Assembly (NCBI RefSeq): GCF_000974805.1
Contig: NZ_BBQZ01000003.1
Coordinates: forward strand, 186,001 to 250,000
Direction of reading: 5' to 3'
Origin: Demequina salsinemoris
Lineage (GTDB): Bacteria > Actinomycetota > Actinomycetes > Actinomycetales > Demequinaceae
Length of the DNA stretch: 64,000 bases
The first letter of the stretch is position 1, and every line of letters starts with the position of its first letter. A program made the translations under genes and the position numbers. Under the pieces are notes generated by a model, which saw only the letters and a program-made list of their open reading frames with translations, ran no database searches and was not told where the DNA came from. Shown here piece by piece: positions 26,730 through 36,082 of this stretch.

Positions 26730-27890
26730 ATGGCGGACATCGCTGAGGCAGACGCATGGGTCGCGTGGAGCGCCCTCGCGGAGCCCCTCGACGCCTCGGC
26801 AGGGGCGCTGCTCGCCTCCCTCGGGCCGCTCGAGGCGCTGCGATGGCTGCGCGAGGCGGGCCCGAGCCGGTCCAGGGCGCAGGCCGGGCTTCTCGAGCGG
26901 CTCGGCCCTGACGTGGACTCGCGCGCCCTCGGGCGGATCGCGGCCGCGACGGAGCGCTGGAGCCAGCGGCTGGCCGGCGCCGATCCCCGCGAGCTGCGGC
27001 GTCGCACGGCCGCCGCCGGCGCGGAGGTCGTGACCCCTGCTGACGACGGGTGGCCCGTGACGATGCGTGACCTGGGCCCCGCGATGCCGTCGGCGCTGTA
27101 CGTGCGGGGAGGGCAGATCGCCCCGCTCCTCGCCGGAGCCGTCGCGCTCGTCGGGTCGCGAGCCGCGACGTCCTACGGCGAACACGTGGCCGCCGACCTG
27201 GCGGCGGGCATCGTGGGTGACGGTCGAGCGGTCGTCTCGGGAGGCGCCTACGGGATCGATGCTGCGGCGCACCGGGGAGCGCTCGCGGCGGGCGGCCCGA
27301 CGGTCGCGGTGATGGCCGGAGGAGTGGATCGCTGGTATCCGACGGGTACCGCGAGCCTGCGGGACGAGGTCGTCCGGAGCGGCTGCGTGGTGAGCGAGGT
27401 GCCTCCGGGCCGGGCGCCGCATCGGAGCAGGTTCCTCAGCCGCAACAGGCTGATCGCGTGTGCCGCCGGAACCGTGGTGGTGGAGGCGGCGTATCGTTCG
27501 GGCGCGCTCAGCACGGCCCGTCATGCCGCAGAGCTCGGACGCCCCGTGGGCGCAGTGCCGGGGCCGGTGACCTCGGCCGCCTCGGCGGGATGCCATGCGC
27601 TGGTGCGCGACGTCGGGGCGGTGCTCATCACGTCCGCAGCCGAGGCGCTCGAGCTCGTGGGGCCGATCGGGTCGGGCGGCCCTCCCGAGAAGCGCGACGA
27701 GGACGGATTCGCGTCCCAGGCGGAGCGCGCGGCCTTCGACGGCGTGGGCCCGCGCGGAGCGTCTCTCGAGCAGGTCGCGCTGTCCGCGGCCCTCACCCCC
27801 AGTGAGGCCAGGCGGGCGTTGGCCGGGCTCGCCTCAGCGGGGCGGGTCGAGCTCGTCGAGGGGACCTACCGCAGACGCCGCGCGGCATGA
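26730..27890 (+). CDS. dprA: DNA-processing protein DprA
   Basis: Loads RecA on incoming single-stranded DNA in transformable bacteria, yet is conserved more widely. ATG 26730 follows GGGAGG; earlier in-frame TTG 26703 and GTG 26712 lack such a site. 386 residues: a SAM-like N-terminal part, the Rossmann-like core with VGSRAATSYG, SGGAYGIDAAAHRGAL, GGVDRWYPTG and RFLSRNRLIA, and a C-terminal winged-helix part (about 330-386). Sits between comM and xerC. Confidence 0.95.
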   Translation: MADIAEADAWVAWSALAEPLDASAGALLASLGPLEALRWLREAGPSRSRAQAGLLERLGPDVDSRALGRIAAATERWSQRLAGADPRELRRRTAAAGAEVVTPADDGWPVTMRDLGPAMPSALYVRGGQIAPLLAGAVALVGSRAATSYGEHVAADLAAGIVGDGRAVVSGGAYGIDAAAHRGALAAGGPTVAVMAGGVDRWYPTGTASLRDEVVRSGCVVSEVPPGRAPHRSRFLSRNRLIACAAGTVVVEAAYRSGALSTARHAAELGRPVGAVPGPVTSAASAGCHALVRDVGAVLITSAAEALELVGPIGSGGPPEKRDEDGFASQAERAAFDGVGPRGASLEQVALSAALTPSEARRALAGLASAGRVELVEGTYRRRRAA

Positions 27891-27956
27891 GGGCAACCAG
27901 GCCCGTGGGTCGCTGCGGCGGCCTCTCCAGGCTGGTAAACGGACAAAAGGGTGACA

Positions 27957-27974
27957 TCTGAGAATATTCTCAGA
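27957..27974. promoter_or_regulatory. 18-bp perfect palindrome upstream of xerC
   Basis: TCTGAGAATATTCTCAGA is perfectly self-complementary and lies in an AT-rich patch of an otherwise GC-rich genome, 66-83 bp before xerC. GTGAC occurs four times around it (27951, 27982, 27991, 28018). No T-run follows, so a terminator is unlikely. I read it as a binding site for a dimeric regulator or recombination-linked protein. TATTCT inside it could serve as a -10 box. Confidence 0.55.
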
Positions 27975-28039
27975 AATAGATGTGACAAATGTGACTAGAG
28001 GGGTTGATTTGACTGGAGTGACGATGCCAGGGTGTCGAT

Positions 28040-28969
28040 ATGCCGATAACGCCACGGGCCGCGCACAGCGCGTTGCTCACCGCCTTCGAGGGTCACCTGC
28101 GCCATGAGCGCGGCCTCTCGGAGAACACGGTGCGCGCCTACGTGGGCGACCTTGCGCACCTTGTGGACTCGCTCGGCCAGCCCGAGGCCGACGTCGACGC
28201 GCTGCTCACCGCGGTAGCGCTCGCCGACCTTCGCGCGTGGCTCGCGACGATGGCGGCCGAGGGCCTGAGCAGGACGACGCTCGCGCGGCGCGGCGCATCG
28301 GTCCGCTCGTTCTACGCGTGGGCGCACGACTCGGGCCGACTCGACGCCAACCCCGCGCTGCGGCTCGCCTCGGCCAGGCCCGCCTCCACGATCCCCGACG
28401 TGATCTCGACGCACGACGTGCTCACCCTGCTCGAGGTCGCGCGTCAGCGCTGCGACGACGGCGACGCCATGCACCTGCGCGATTGGGTCGCCGCCGAGCT
28501 GCTGTACGCGACCGGCATGCGCGTCGGCGAGCTCGTCGGAGTCGACGTCGTCGATGTCGATCTGCGCGAGCGCCTCGTGCGGGTGATGGGCAAGGGCGGC
28601 AAGGAGCGCATGGTGCCCTTCGGAGAGCCCGCGGCCAAGGCCGTTGAGGAGTGGCTCGCGCGGGGACGTTCCGCGCTCGCGAACGCCGCCTCCGGCGACG
28701 CGCTGCTCGTCGGTCGGCGGGGCACCCGCGCCGACCAGCGGCAGGTGCGGGAATCGATCCACCGCCTGTGCCGGCTGGCGGGCGTGCCGGACATCGCGCC
28801 GCATGGGCTGCGCCACAGCGCAGCCACGCACCTGCTCGACGGGGGCTCCGATCTCCGCTCGGTCCAAGAGGTTCTCGGTCACGCGAGCCTCACCACCACC
28901 CAGCGATACACCCATGTCTCCGCAGAACGGCTGCGGTCCGCCTACCAACTCGCACATCCGCGCGCATAA
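28040..28969 (+). CDS. xerC: Tyrosine recombinase XerC
   Basis: Site-specific recombinase that, with XerD, resolves chromosome dimers at dif. 309 residues. N-terminal SAM-like core-binding domain (RGLSENTVRAYVGDL, about 20-100). Catalytic set: Arg in TGMRVGEL, Lys in GKGGKERMVPFG, HGLRHSAATH (His-x-x-Arg), GHASLTTTQ (His) and the nucleophile in RYTHVS. The assignment as XerC, not XerD, rests on position after dprA and before the WhiG-type sigma gene. The sequence does not match a dif site nearby. Confidence 0.93.
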   Translation: MPITPRAAHSALLTAFEGHLRHERGLSENTVRAYVGDLAHLVDSLGQPEADVDALLTAVALADLRAWLATMAAEGLSRTTLARRGASVRSFYAWAHDSGRLDANPALRLASARPASTIPDVISTHDVLTLLEVARQRCDDGDAMHLRDWVAAELLYATGMRVGELVGVDVVDVDLRERLVRVMGKGGKERMVPFGEPAAKAVEEWLARGRSALANAASGDALLVGRRGTRADQRQVRESIHRLCRLAGVPDIAPHGLRHSAATHLLDGGSDLRSVQEVLGHASLTTTQRYTHVSAERLRSAYQLAHPRA

Positions 28970-28981
28970 GAGGGGAATGCC

Positions 28982-29821
28982 ATGTCGGAGCTGAACACGG
29001 TGCTGAAGCACCTCGAGTCCACACCTGAGCCACAGGAGGTCCGCGCGCAGGCGCCGACGGCGGAGGGAGACCGACGGTGGACCGCGCTGCAGCACGGAGA
29101 CGTGCACGAGCGCCGGGCCGCGCGCGACACGATCATCACCGACTACGCGCCCCTCGTGACCCACGTCGCGTCGCGCATGATCGGCCGCCTTCCGGAGTCC
29201 GTCGAGCTGGGCGACCTGGTCTCCTACGGCATGTTCGGGCTCATCGACGCGGTCGAGAAGTTCGAGCCGGAGCGCGGATTCAAGTTCGAGACCTACGCGA
29301 GCCAGCGCATCCGCGGCGCCATCATCGACGAGCTCCGCGCGGCGGACTGGGTCCCGCGCTCGGTGCGAGCGAAGGCTCGCGCGGTCGAGACCGCCACGCG
29401 GCAGCTCGAGCAGCGGCTCCAGGGTCGCGTCACGGACGAGATGATCGCCGAGCAGCTCGAATGGCAGACTGCCGAGGTCCGCACGGTGCGGGCCCAGGTG
29501 GCGCTCAGCCATGTCGCGGCCCTCGACACCCTCGGGGGCGTGGGGGACGACGTGACCGCCCTCGACACCGTGGCCGCGCTCGCGGTGCCGGGCGCGTCGC
29601 GCAGCGTGGAGCACCACGAGACCCGCTCGCTCCTTGCCGACGCTGTCCAGCAGGTTCGCGAGAGGGAGCAGGAGGTGCTCCGGCTGTACTACTACGAGAA
29701 CCTCACGCTCGCCCAGATCGGCAAGATCCTCGGCGTCACGGAGTCGCGGGTCTCGCAGATCCACTCGGCCGCGGTGAAGAAGCTGCGCGAGACCCTCGTC
29801 AAGACCGGAGCGTTCAGCTGA
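28982..29821 (+). CDS. whiG: RNA polymerase sigma factor of the FliA/WhiG family
   Basis: Alternative sigma-28-type factor of 279 residues. Region 2: LVTHVASRMIGRLPESVELGDLV, then YGMFGLIDAVEKFEPERGFKFETYA and IRGAIIDELRA. Region 3: VRAKARAVETATRQLEQRL. Region 4: REQEVLRLYYYENLTLAQIGKILGVTESRVSQIHS. In Streptomyces the orthologue at this locus is WhiG (sporulation); in motile actinobacteria related proteins drive flagellar genes. Which applies here cannot be decided from the window, which holds no flagellar gene. Start ATG follows AGAGGGG, 12 bp after xerC. Its end overlaps the convergent M23 gene by 8 bp. Confidence 0.92.
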   Translation: MSELNTVLKHLESTPEPQEVRAQAPTAEGDRRWTALQHGDVHERRAARDTIITDYAPLVTHVASRMIGRLPESVELGDLVSYGMFGLIDAVEKFEPERGFKFETYASQRIRGAIIDELRAADWVPRSVRAKARAVETATRQLEQRLQGRVTDEMIAEQLEWQTAEVRTVRAQVALSHVAALDTLGGVGDDVTALDTVAALAVPGASRSVEHHETRSLLADAVQQVREREQEVLRLYYYENLTLAQIGKILGVTESRVSQIHSAAVKKLRETLVKTGAFS

Positions 29822-30380
29822 CGTCCACCGCCTTGAGGCGGATCGGGCCCCACCCGGCGGTCCAGTCGAGCGGGTCCAGGTAGACGTCACCGCGCTTGAG
29901 GCCCCAATGGAGGCAGGCCCGCGGAGCGCAATGTCCGACGTCGGGGTCCGTCGCCGACTCCTGCACCGTGCCGATGGCCTCGCCTGCCATCACGATGTCT
30001 CCCGCGGAGACGGTCGCATCGACCGGCTGCAGCGTCGTCCGCAGGCCTGCGGTCACCGAGACCACCACGACCCCACGGCCCGCCACGACGCCCGCGAAGG
30101 TCACCTCGCCAGTGGCGGGGGAGAGCACCGCGGCGCCGACCACGGTCGAGAGGTCCACTCCACGATGTCCTGGCAGCCAGTCCTTGGATGGGATATCGGC
30201 CCCGTGGAGCACGAGCATCCGTGTCGTCGGTGGCTGCAGCAGCGGTTCCGGAATGATGCCTGGGGAATCCGACGCGGTGGCCACCGACGCCGTCGTGGCC
30301 TCGGCCGAGACTCCGACGCCGAGCATCAGGATCAGCGCCGCTGTGAGCGCGTACGCGGGGCGAGTATGGGGCAGGTTCAT
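29814..30380 (-). CDS. Secreted M23 (LytM-like) peptidase-fold protein, one zinc ligand replaced
   Basis: 188 residues with an N-terminal signal or anchor (about 8-27, cleavage possible after VSAEA). The LytM fold is present: HRGVDLS (His72, Asp76), SPATGEVTFAG, and CLHWGLKRG near 156-164. Active M23 enzymes have His-x-His in the last motif; here the first of the pair is Cys156, leaving His158. This form is common in actinobacterial proteins next to rpsB and may be inactive, or use Cys as ligand. Role in cell-wall cleavage or scaffold function is inferred. Encoded opposite to rpsB, convergent with whiG. Confidence 0.83.
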   Translation of the reverse strand: MNLPHTRPAYALTAALILMLGVGVSAEATTASVATASDSPGIIPEPLLQPPTTRMLVLHGADIPSKDWLPGHRGVDLSTVVGAAVLSPATGEVTFAGVVAGRGVVVVSVTAGLRTTLQPVDATVSAGDIVMAGEAIGTVQESATDPDVGHCAPRACLHWGLKRGDVYLDPLDWTAGWGPIRLKAVDVS

Positions 30381-30747
30381 GGGGCGAGCCTCGCCGGACG
30401 GAGCGCCCCGCGCTCGCGTGCGACCGCGCGCTGGGGAAGGCCCTGTCAGGCGTCGGGCCTGGGGACGACGACGCCGTCGTCCTCCGGTCGCTGAGGCAAG
30501 GCCTCGTCAGGTATGATCGACCCCGCATCCGGCATGCCCGGATGACGTCGCGCGCCTATCGCGCCCGGGACCGTCTCGCACGGAACCGGGAGGCGCCGGG
30601 GACGCAAGGTCCGAGTTCGCTCGGTGCGGAACCGCGCAGGTGCCAGGGATCCGCTCCCACCCAGGGAGCGGATCGTCAACCGAACAACGGCGGGTGAGCC
30701 CGCCACGACATCATGCACGTGGCATCGCGTGCGGAAAAGGAAGTGCC
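30381..30747 (+). other. Intergenic region: rpsB promoter and structured leader
   Basis: 367 bp between the divergent M23 gene and rpsB. It holds a -10 box TATGAT at 30512-30517 (a -35 box is not clear) and a leader of about 230 bases with two hairpins listed separately. No gene is supported here; frames that are open in it are extensions of rpsB or shadows. Confidence 0.6.
30648..30704 (+). promoter_or_regulatory. Two stem-loops in the rpsB leader
   Basis: GATCCGCTCCC (30648-30658) pairs perfectly with GGGAGCGGATC (30664-30674) over an ACCCA loop. A second stem, GGCGGG (30689-30694) with CCCGCC (30699-30704), follows after 14 bases. There is no T-run, so premature termination is not clear. 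The position fits an autogenous element by which uS2 controls its own operon, as known in other phyla; this is inference. Confidence 0.5.
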
Positions 30748-31647
30748 ATGGCCGTCGTGACCATGCGCCAGCTGCTCGACTCGGGTGTCCACTTCGGACA
30801 CCAGACCAGCCGTTGGAACCCCAAGATGAAGCGCTTCATCTTCACCGAGCGCAACGGCATCTACATCATCGACCTTCAGCAGTCGCTGTCGAAGATCGAC
30901 GCCGCCTACGAGTTCGTCCGCGAGACCGTCGCCCACGGCGGCACGATCCTCTTCGTCGGCACGAAGCGTCAGGCGCAGGAGACCATCGCCGAGCAGGCCG
31001 CGCGCGTGGGCATGCCCTACGTGAACGAGCGCTGGCTGGGCGGCATGCTCACCAACTTCCAGACGGTGAGCAAGCGCGTCGCGCGCCTCAAGGAGCTCGA
31101 GCTCATCGACTTCGACGACGTCGCCGGCTCGGGCCGCACCAAGAAGGAGCTGCTGGGTCTGCGCCGCGAGAAGGACAAGCTCGCCAAGACCCTCGGCGGC
31201 ATCCGTGACATGGGCAAGGTCCCGTCGGCCATCTGGGTCGTCGACACCAACAAGGAGCACCTCGCGATCGACGAGGCCCAGAAGCTTCAGATCCCTGTTG
31301 TCGGCATCCTCGACTCGAACTGCGACCCCGACGATGTCGCGTACGGCATCCCGGGCAACGACGACGCGATCCGCTCCGTCGGCCTGCTCACCCGCGTGAT
31401 CGCGGACGCGGTCGCGGACGGCATCAAGCAGCGTCACGCCGTGAAGTCGGGCACCGAGGCCGAGGCCGAGGGCACCGAGGAGCCGCTGGCCGAGTGGGAG
31501 CAGGAGCTCCTGGACGGCGCGAAGGCCGAGGAGACCCCCGCTGAGGAGGCCCCCGCCGCTGACGCCCCCGCCGCCGAGGCCGTCGAGGCCGAGGCTGAGA
31601 CCACCCCCGCCGCCGAGGCCGTCGAGGCCCCCGCCGCGGACAAGTAA
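30748..31647 (+). CDS. rpsB: 30S ribosomal protein uS2
   Basis: 299 residues. ATG 30748 is preferred: it follows AAAAGGAAG and opens [20 protein letters not shown]; an in-frame ATG 108 bp upstream lies in the structured leader. Core segments: [45 protein letters not shown]. The last 60 or so residues are an Ala/Glu/Pro-rich tail usual for actinobacterial S2. tsf follows after 25 bp. Confidence 0.97.
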   Translation: MAVVTMRQLLDSGVHFGHQTSRWNPKMKRFIFTERNGIYIIDLQQSLSKIDAAYEFVRETVAHGGTILFVGTKRQAQETIAEQAARVGMPYVNERWLGGMLTNFQTVSKRVARLKELELIDFDDVAGSGRTKKELLGLRREKDKLAKTLGGIRDMGKVPSAIWVVDTNKEHLAIDEAQKLQIPVVGILDSNCDPDDVAYGIPGNDDAIRSVGLLTRVIADAVADGIKQRHAVKSGTEAEAEGTEEPLAEWEQELLDGAKAEETPAEEAPAADAPAAEAVEAEAETTPAAEAVEAPAADK

Positions 31648-31672
31648 GCGACGAGTCGAAGGACGCATCCAT

Positions 31673-32512
31673 ATGGCTAACTACACCGTTGCCGACATCC
31701 AGGCGCTCCGTGAGCGCACCGGTGCCGGCATGCTCGACGTCAAGAAGGCGCTCGACGAGGCGGACGGCAACATCGACGCCGCCGTCGACATCCTTCGCGT
31801 CAAGGGACTCAAGGGCGTTGCGAAGCGCGAGGGCCGCTCGGCCTCCGAGGGCCTCGTCATCACGCAGATCTCGGACGTCGACGGCGGCCAGGTCGGCACG
31901 CTGATCGAGCTCAACTCCGAGACGGACTTTGTCGCGAAGAACGAGAAGTTCATCACCCTCGCGAACGACGTGCTCGCCGCCGTCGCCGCGGCCGGTGCCG
32001 CTGACGCCGAGGCTGCTGCCGCGGCCCCGATCGAGGACACCACGGTCGGCGCGTACATCGACGCCGCCGCCGGCACCCTCGGTGAGAAGATCGTGCTCCG
32101 TCGCGTCGCTCGCGTCGAGGCCCCGGTCGTCTCCGAGTACCTGCACCGCACCAACAAGGACCTCCCGGCTCAGGTCGGCGTCCTCGTCGGCTCGGACGCG
32201 AAGGCCGCCGAGGTCGCCCGCGACATCGCGATGCACATCGCCGCGTACTCGCCGATCTACCTCGTCCGCGACGACGCCCCCGAGGAGACGATCGCCAACG
32301 AGCGCCGCGTCGCCGAGGAGACCGCCAAGGCGGAGGGCAAGCCGGAGGCCGCGCTTCCGAAGATCGTCGAGGGCCGCCTCAACGGCTACTTCAAGGAGAA
32401 CACCCTGGTCGACCAGGCGTTCGCCAAGGACCCCAAGACGACCGTCGGCAAGGTCATCGAGGCGACCGGTGGTCAGGTGACCGCCTTCGCCCGCTTCCGT
32501 GTGGGAGCCTAG
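31673..32512 (+). CDS. tsf: Translation elongation factor Ts
   Basis: Nucleotide exchange factor for EF-Tu, 279 residues. The N-terminal UBA-like domain carries [16 protein letters not shown]. The core contains the [10 protein letters not shown] segment that contacts EF-Tu, and the second core subdomain ends with AFARFRVGA. An Ala-rich stretch around residue 105 links subdomains. Cotranscribed with rpsB in nearly all bacteria. Confidence 0.97.
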   Translation: MANYTVADIQALRERTGAGMLDVKKALDEADGNIDAAVDILRVKGLKGVAKREGRSASEGLVITQISDVDGGQVGTLIELNSETDFVAKNEKFITLANDVLAAVAAAGAADAEAAAAAPIEDTTVGAYIDAAAGTLGEKIVLRRVARVEAPVVSEYLHRTNKDLPAQVGVLVGSDAKAAEVARDIAMHIAAYSPIYLVRDDAPEETIANERRVAEETAKAEGKPEAALPKIVEGRLNGYFKENTLVDQAFAKDPKTTVGKVIEATGGQVTAFARFRVGA

Positions 32513-32571
32513 GCTCTAGTCGGAAGACACCCTTCAGCATCAACCGCGCCGCGTCGCCTAGGAGGCAAGCA

Positions 32572-33315
32572 ATGTCCGAGACCACCACGATCCCGGACAC
32601 GGCCCCTCCGGCGGCGCGGCGCGTGCTGTTGAAGCTCTCGGGAGAGATGTTCGGGGGCGGCGGCATCGGCGTCGACCCCGACGTCATCTCCCGTGTCGCC
32701 CACGAGATCGCCGCGGCGGTCCAGCAGGGCGTGCAGGTCGCCATCGTCGTCGGTGGAGGCAACTTCTTCCGCGGCGCCGAGCTCAGCCAGCGCGGCATGG
32801 AGCGGGCGCGCGCGGACTACATGGGCATGCTCGGCACCGTGATGAACGCGCTCGCGCTGCAGGACTTCCTCGAGCAGTCCGGCGTCGCGACGCGCGTGCA
32901 GACCGCCATCACGATGGGGCAGGTCGCGGAGCCGTACATCCCGCTGCGCGCGATTCGCCACATGGAGAAGGGCCGCGTCGTCATCTTCGCGGCCGGCGCG
33001 GGCATGCCCTACTTCTCGACCGACACCGTCTCGGTCCAGCGCGCGCTCGAGACCCGCTGCACCGAGGTGATCATGGGCAAGAACGGCGTGGACGGCGTCT
33101 ACACCGCCGACCCGCGCACGGACTCCTCGGCGCGCAAGCTCGACCACGTGACCTACCGTGACGCGCTTCAGCAGCGTCTGAACGTGATGGATGCCTCGGC
33201 GTTCTCGCTCGCCATGGACAACCGCGTCCCGATGGTCGTGTTCGGGCTCGAGGAGCATGGCAACGTGACGAAGGCCCTGCTGGGTGAGAGAATCGGGACG
33301 CTCGTGACGGCCTGA
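32572..33315 (+). CDS. pyrH: Uridylate kinase
   Basis: UMP kinase of the amino-acid-kinase fold, making UDP for nucleotide and cell-wall precursor supply; 247 residues. Motifs: [25 protein letters not shown], and the acceptor/nucleotide segment [15 protein letters not shown]. It has a longer N-terminus (about 15 residues) than enteric PyrH. Start ATG follows TAGGAGG. Standard order tsf-pyrH-frr. Confidence 0.96.
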   Translation: MSETTTIPDTAPPAARRVLLKLSGEMFGGGGIGVDPDVISRVAHEIAAAVQQGVQVAIVVGGGNFFRGAELSQRGMERARADYMGMLGTVMNALALQDFLEQSGVATRVQTAITMGQVAEPYIPLRAIRHMEKGRVVIFAAGAGMPYFSTDTVSVQRALETRCTEVIMGKNGVDGVYTADPRTDSSARKLDHVTYRDALQQRLNVMDASAFSLAMDNRVPMVVFGLEEHGNVTKALLGERIGTLVTA

Positions 33316-33343
33316 CAGGCCGCACTGACAAGGAGACACAGAC

Positions 33344-33901
33344 GTGATTGACGAGATCCTCCTCGAGGCCGAGGACAACATGGACAAGGCCGTCGCCGTG
33401 GCCAAGGACAACTTCGCCAACATCCGCTCGGGCCAGGCCTCCGCGGCCATGTTCGCGAACATCGCGGTGGACTACTACGGTGCGCCGACGCCGCTGCAGC
33501 AGCTCGCCTCGATCTCCGTGCCCGAGCCGCGCATGGTCACCATCTCTCCCTACGACGCCTCGGCGAAGAAGGAGATCGAGAAGGCGCTGCGCAGCTCGGA
33601 CCTGGGCGTGAACCCCACGGACGACGGCAACGTGCTGCGCATCAACATGCCGCAGCTGACGGAGGAGCGCCGCCGCGACTACGTCAAGCTCGCGAAGACG
33701 CGCGCGGAGGACGCCAAGGTCACCATCCGCAACATGCGCCGCAAGGCCAAGGACCTCATCGACGCCGCCGTGAAGGACGGCGAGGTCGGCGAGGACGAGG
33801 GCACCCGCGGTGAGAAGGACCTTGACGCGATGACCAAGAAGCACGTCGAGGTGATCGACGCGCTCCTCAGCCACAAGGAGAGCGAGCTGCTCGCCGTCTG
33901 A
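33344..33901 (+). CDS. frr: Ribosome recycling factor
   Basis: Splits post-termination ribosomes together with EF-G; 185 residues from GTG 33344 (AAGGAG upstream). Typical sequence: NFANIRSGQASAAMF, the loop YYGAPTPLQQLASI, and the C-terminal three-helix bundle with EERRRDYVKLAK and IRNMRRKAKDLI. Confidence 0.97.
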   Translation: MIDEILLEAEDNMDKAVAVAKDNFANIRSGQASAAMFANIAVDYYGAPTPLQQLASISVPEPRMVTISPYDASAKKEIEKALRSSDLGVNPTDDGNVLRINMPQLTEERRRDYVKLAKTRAEDAKVTIRNMRRKAKDLIDAAVKDGEVGEDEGTRGEKDLDAMTKKHVEVIDALLSHKESELLAV

Positions 33902-33932
33902 TGCGTGCAGCGAGCGCATCGTGGGGCTGTCG

Positions 33933-34973
33933 ATGAGGTGGGGACGGCGCCGACCGGCGCAACCCGACACCGCCCATGAGGCGGGGCCTCAGTTCAAGCC
34001 CGACGGCAGCGTCGTCTGGCCGACCCCTCAGGGGACGGGCACCGACCTGACCTACCTCGACGCCGAGGGCGATGGCCTCGACGACGACCTTGAGCTGTCC
34101 GACGCCGCCTCGGCGGATGAGTACGACGCAGCGCCGACCGCACTGCCCGCCAGCAAGGGCGGTCGCAACATGGCGGTCGCGACGTCGGTGGGCGTCGGGC
34201 TGCTGGTGGTGGCACTGTTCGCCGCGTGGCTCGACGCGTGGGTCTTCGCGGTGCTCGTGTACGCGTTCCTGCTGCTCGCCACGCTCGAATGGCGCAGCGC
34301 GCTGCTCGGCCAGGGACGACGGGTGCCGGCGGTGCCCCTGGTCCTGGCCACGCTGGGCATCGGCACCGCGACCTGGTTCGGCCGGGCCGAGGGCCTCACC
34401 GTCGCCGTGCTGGTGGGGCTCGCGGGCATGGTCGCGTGGCGCGCGACGGACGAGCGCGTCGAGAACACGCTCGCCGACTCCCTCGCATCGATGTTCACCC
34501 TGATGTGGATCCCGTTCCTGGGCTCCTTCATCATCCTGATGGAGCAGGCGGACGACGGCTGGCAGCGCGTCGTGGTGTTCGTCGTCGCCGTGGTCGGCAA
34601 CGACACGGGAGGCCTCTTCGCGGGGATGCGGTGGGGCAGGCACAAGCTCGCCCCGTCGATCAGCCCCAACAAGACGTGGGAGGGCATGATCGGCGGCGTG
34701 CTCCTGGGCACGGTCGCCGCGACGGTCGCCGCGGCGCTCCTGTTCGACGGCCGCTGGTGGCTCGGCACCCTCGTGGGCCTCGCCTGCACGGGGGCCGCGG
34801 TGCTCGGCGACCTCGCCGAGTCGTCGATCAAGCGCGACATCGAGGTGAAGGACATGAGCTCCCTCATCCCCGGCCACGGCGGCGTCATGGACAGGCTCGA
34901 CTCGCTCCTGCTCGCCGCTCCCGCCGCCTACGTCATCTTCGCAGCCATCCTCGGTACCTTGGGGGGACGATGA
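33933..34973 (+). CDS. cdsA: Phosphatidate cytidylyltransferase
   Basis: Makes CDP-diacylglycerol, the branch point of phospholipid synthesis. 346 residues from ATG 33933 (an in-frame GTG lies 12 bp earlier). A hydrophilic, acidic N-terminal part of about 80 residues precedes around eight membrane helices. The CdsA signature is present: [12 protein letters not shown], then [17 protein letters not shown] and [13 protein letters not shown] at the C-terminus. Its stop overlaps the rlmN start (ATGA). Confidence 0.95.
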   Translation: MRWGRRRPAQPDTAHEAGPQFKPDGSVVWPTPQGTGTDLTYLDAEGDGLDDDLELSDAASADEYDAAPTALPASKGGRNMAVATSVGVGLLVVALFAAWLDAWVFAVLVYAFLLLATLEWRSALLGQGRRVPAVPLVLATLGIGTATWFGRAEGLTVAVLVGLAGMVAWRATDERVENTLADSLASMFTLMWIPFLGSFIILMEQADDGWQRVVVFVVAVVGNDTGGLFAGMRWGRHKLAPSISPNKTWEGMIGGVLLGTVAATVAAALLFDGRWWLGTLVGLACTGAAVLGDLAESSIKRDIEVKDMSSLIPGHGGVMDRLDSLLLAAPAAYVIFAAILGTLGGR

Positions 34974-36082
34974 GCACTCCGGTCAAGCTGACCTTCGCCG
35001 CACCGCGCAGGGGCAAGCCCCCGCGCCACTTCGCTGATCTCACGGTCGATGAGCGCAAGGAGGCGATGCGCGAGCTCGGGCAGCCGTCGTTCCGCGCCAA
35101 GCAGCTCGCGACGCACTACTTCGATCACCTCACGGTGGACGCCGCCGACATGACGGACCTGCCGGCTGACGCGCGCGAGGAGATGGTCGAGGCGCTCTTC
35201 CCGCCACTGATGACCCCGATCCGGTCGCTCGAGGCCGACAAGGGCGCCACGCAGAAGACGCTGTGGAGCCTTCACGACGGCGTCAAGGTCGAGTCGGTGC
35301 TGATGAAGTACCCGGATCGAGCGACGCTGTGCGTGACGAGCCAGGCCGGCTGCGGCATGGCCTGCCCGTTCTGCGCCACCGGCCAGATGGGACTGACCCG
35401 CAACCTCTCGGCTGCCGAGATCATCGAGCAGGTGCGTCTCGCGGCACGGTCCGCGCGCGACGGCGATCTGGGGGAGGGCGTTCGGCTGTCGAACGTCGTC
35501 TTCATGGGCATGGGCGAGCCGCTCGCCAACTACAAGACGGTCATGACGGCCGTGCGCGCGCTCGTCGCGCCCGAGCCGCTCGGCTTCGGGCTGTCCGCGC
35601 GCCACGTCACGGTCTCCACCGTCGGACTCGTGCCCGCGATCGACAAGCTCTCCAAGGAGGGCATCCCGGTGACGCTCGCGCTGTCGCTGCACGCTCCCGA
35701 CGATGAGCTGCGCGACGAGCTCGTGCCGATCAACACGCGCTGGAAGGTCGACGAGGCGCTCGACGCCGCGCGCCGGTACTTCGACGCGACCGGGCGCCGC
35801 GTCAGCATCGAGTACGCGCTCATCCGCGACATCAACGACCATGCGCACCGCGCCGACCTGCTCGGCGAGAAGCTTGCCGCGCGTGGCACGGGCTGGGTCC
35901 ACGTGAACCCCATCCCGCTGAACCCGACGCCGGGCTCCAAGTGGACGGCGTCGGACCCCGCGGTGGAGGACGAGTTCGTGCGCCGGCTGCGGGCCCACGG
36001 CATCCCCACGACGATCCGGGACACCCGGGGCAGCGACATCGACGGCGCCTGCGGTCAGCTGGCGATCAAGGAGGACGACTGA
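34970..36082 (+). CDS. rlmN: Dual-specificity 23S rRNA/tRNA m2A methyltransferase RlmN
   Basis: Radical-SAM enzyme that methylates C2 of A2503 in 23S rRNA and A37 in some tRNAs. 370 residues from ATG 34970, preceded by a run of six G. The cluster-binding CxxxCxxC reads CGMACPFC near residue 127. Other features: [24 protein letters not shown], and near the C-terminus the catalytic Cys segment DGACGQLA. Overlaps the next gene by one base (TGATG). Confidence 0.96.
   Translation: MSTPVKLTFAAPRRGKPPRHFADLTVDERKEAMRELGQPSFRAKQLATHYFDHLTVDAADMTDLPADAREEMVEALFPPLMTPIRSLEADKGATQKTLWSLHDGVKVESVLMKYPDRATLCVTSQAGCGMACPFCATGQMGLTRNLSAAEIIEQVRLAARSARDGDLGEGVRLSNVVFMGMGEPLANYKTVMTAVRALVAPEPLGFGLSARHVTVSTVGLVPAIDKLSKEGIPVTLALSLHAPDDELRDELVPINTRWKVDEALDAARRYFDATGRRVSIEYALIRDINDHAHRADLLGEKLAARGTGWVHVNPIPLNPTPGSKWTASDPAVEDEFVRRLRAHGIPTTIRDTRGSDIDGACGQLAIKEDD

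Noticed and set aside
28040..28969. xerC considered as an integrase of a mobile element
   Set aside because: No attachment repeats, cargo or phage genes flank it, and its place between dprA and the sigma gene is the conserved chromosomal one.
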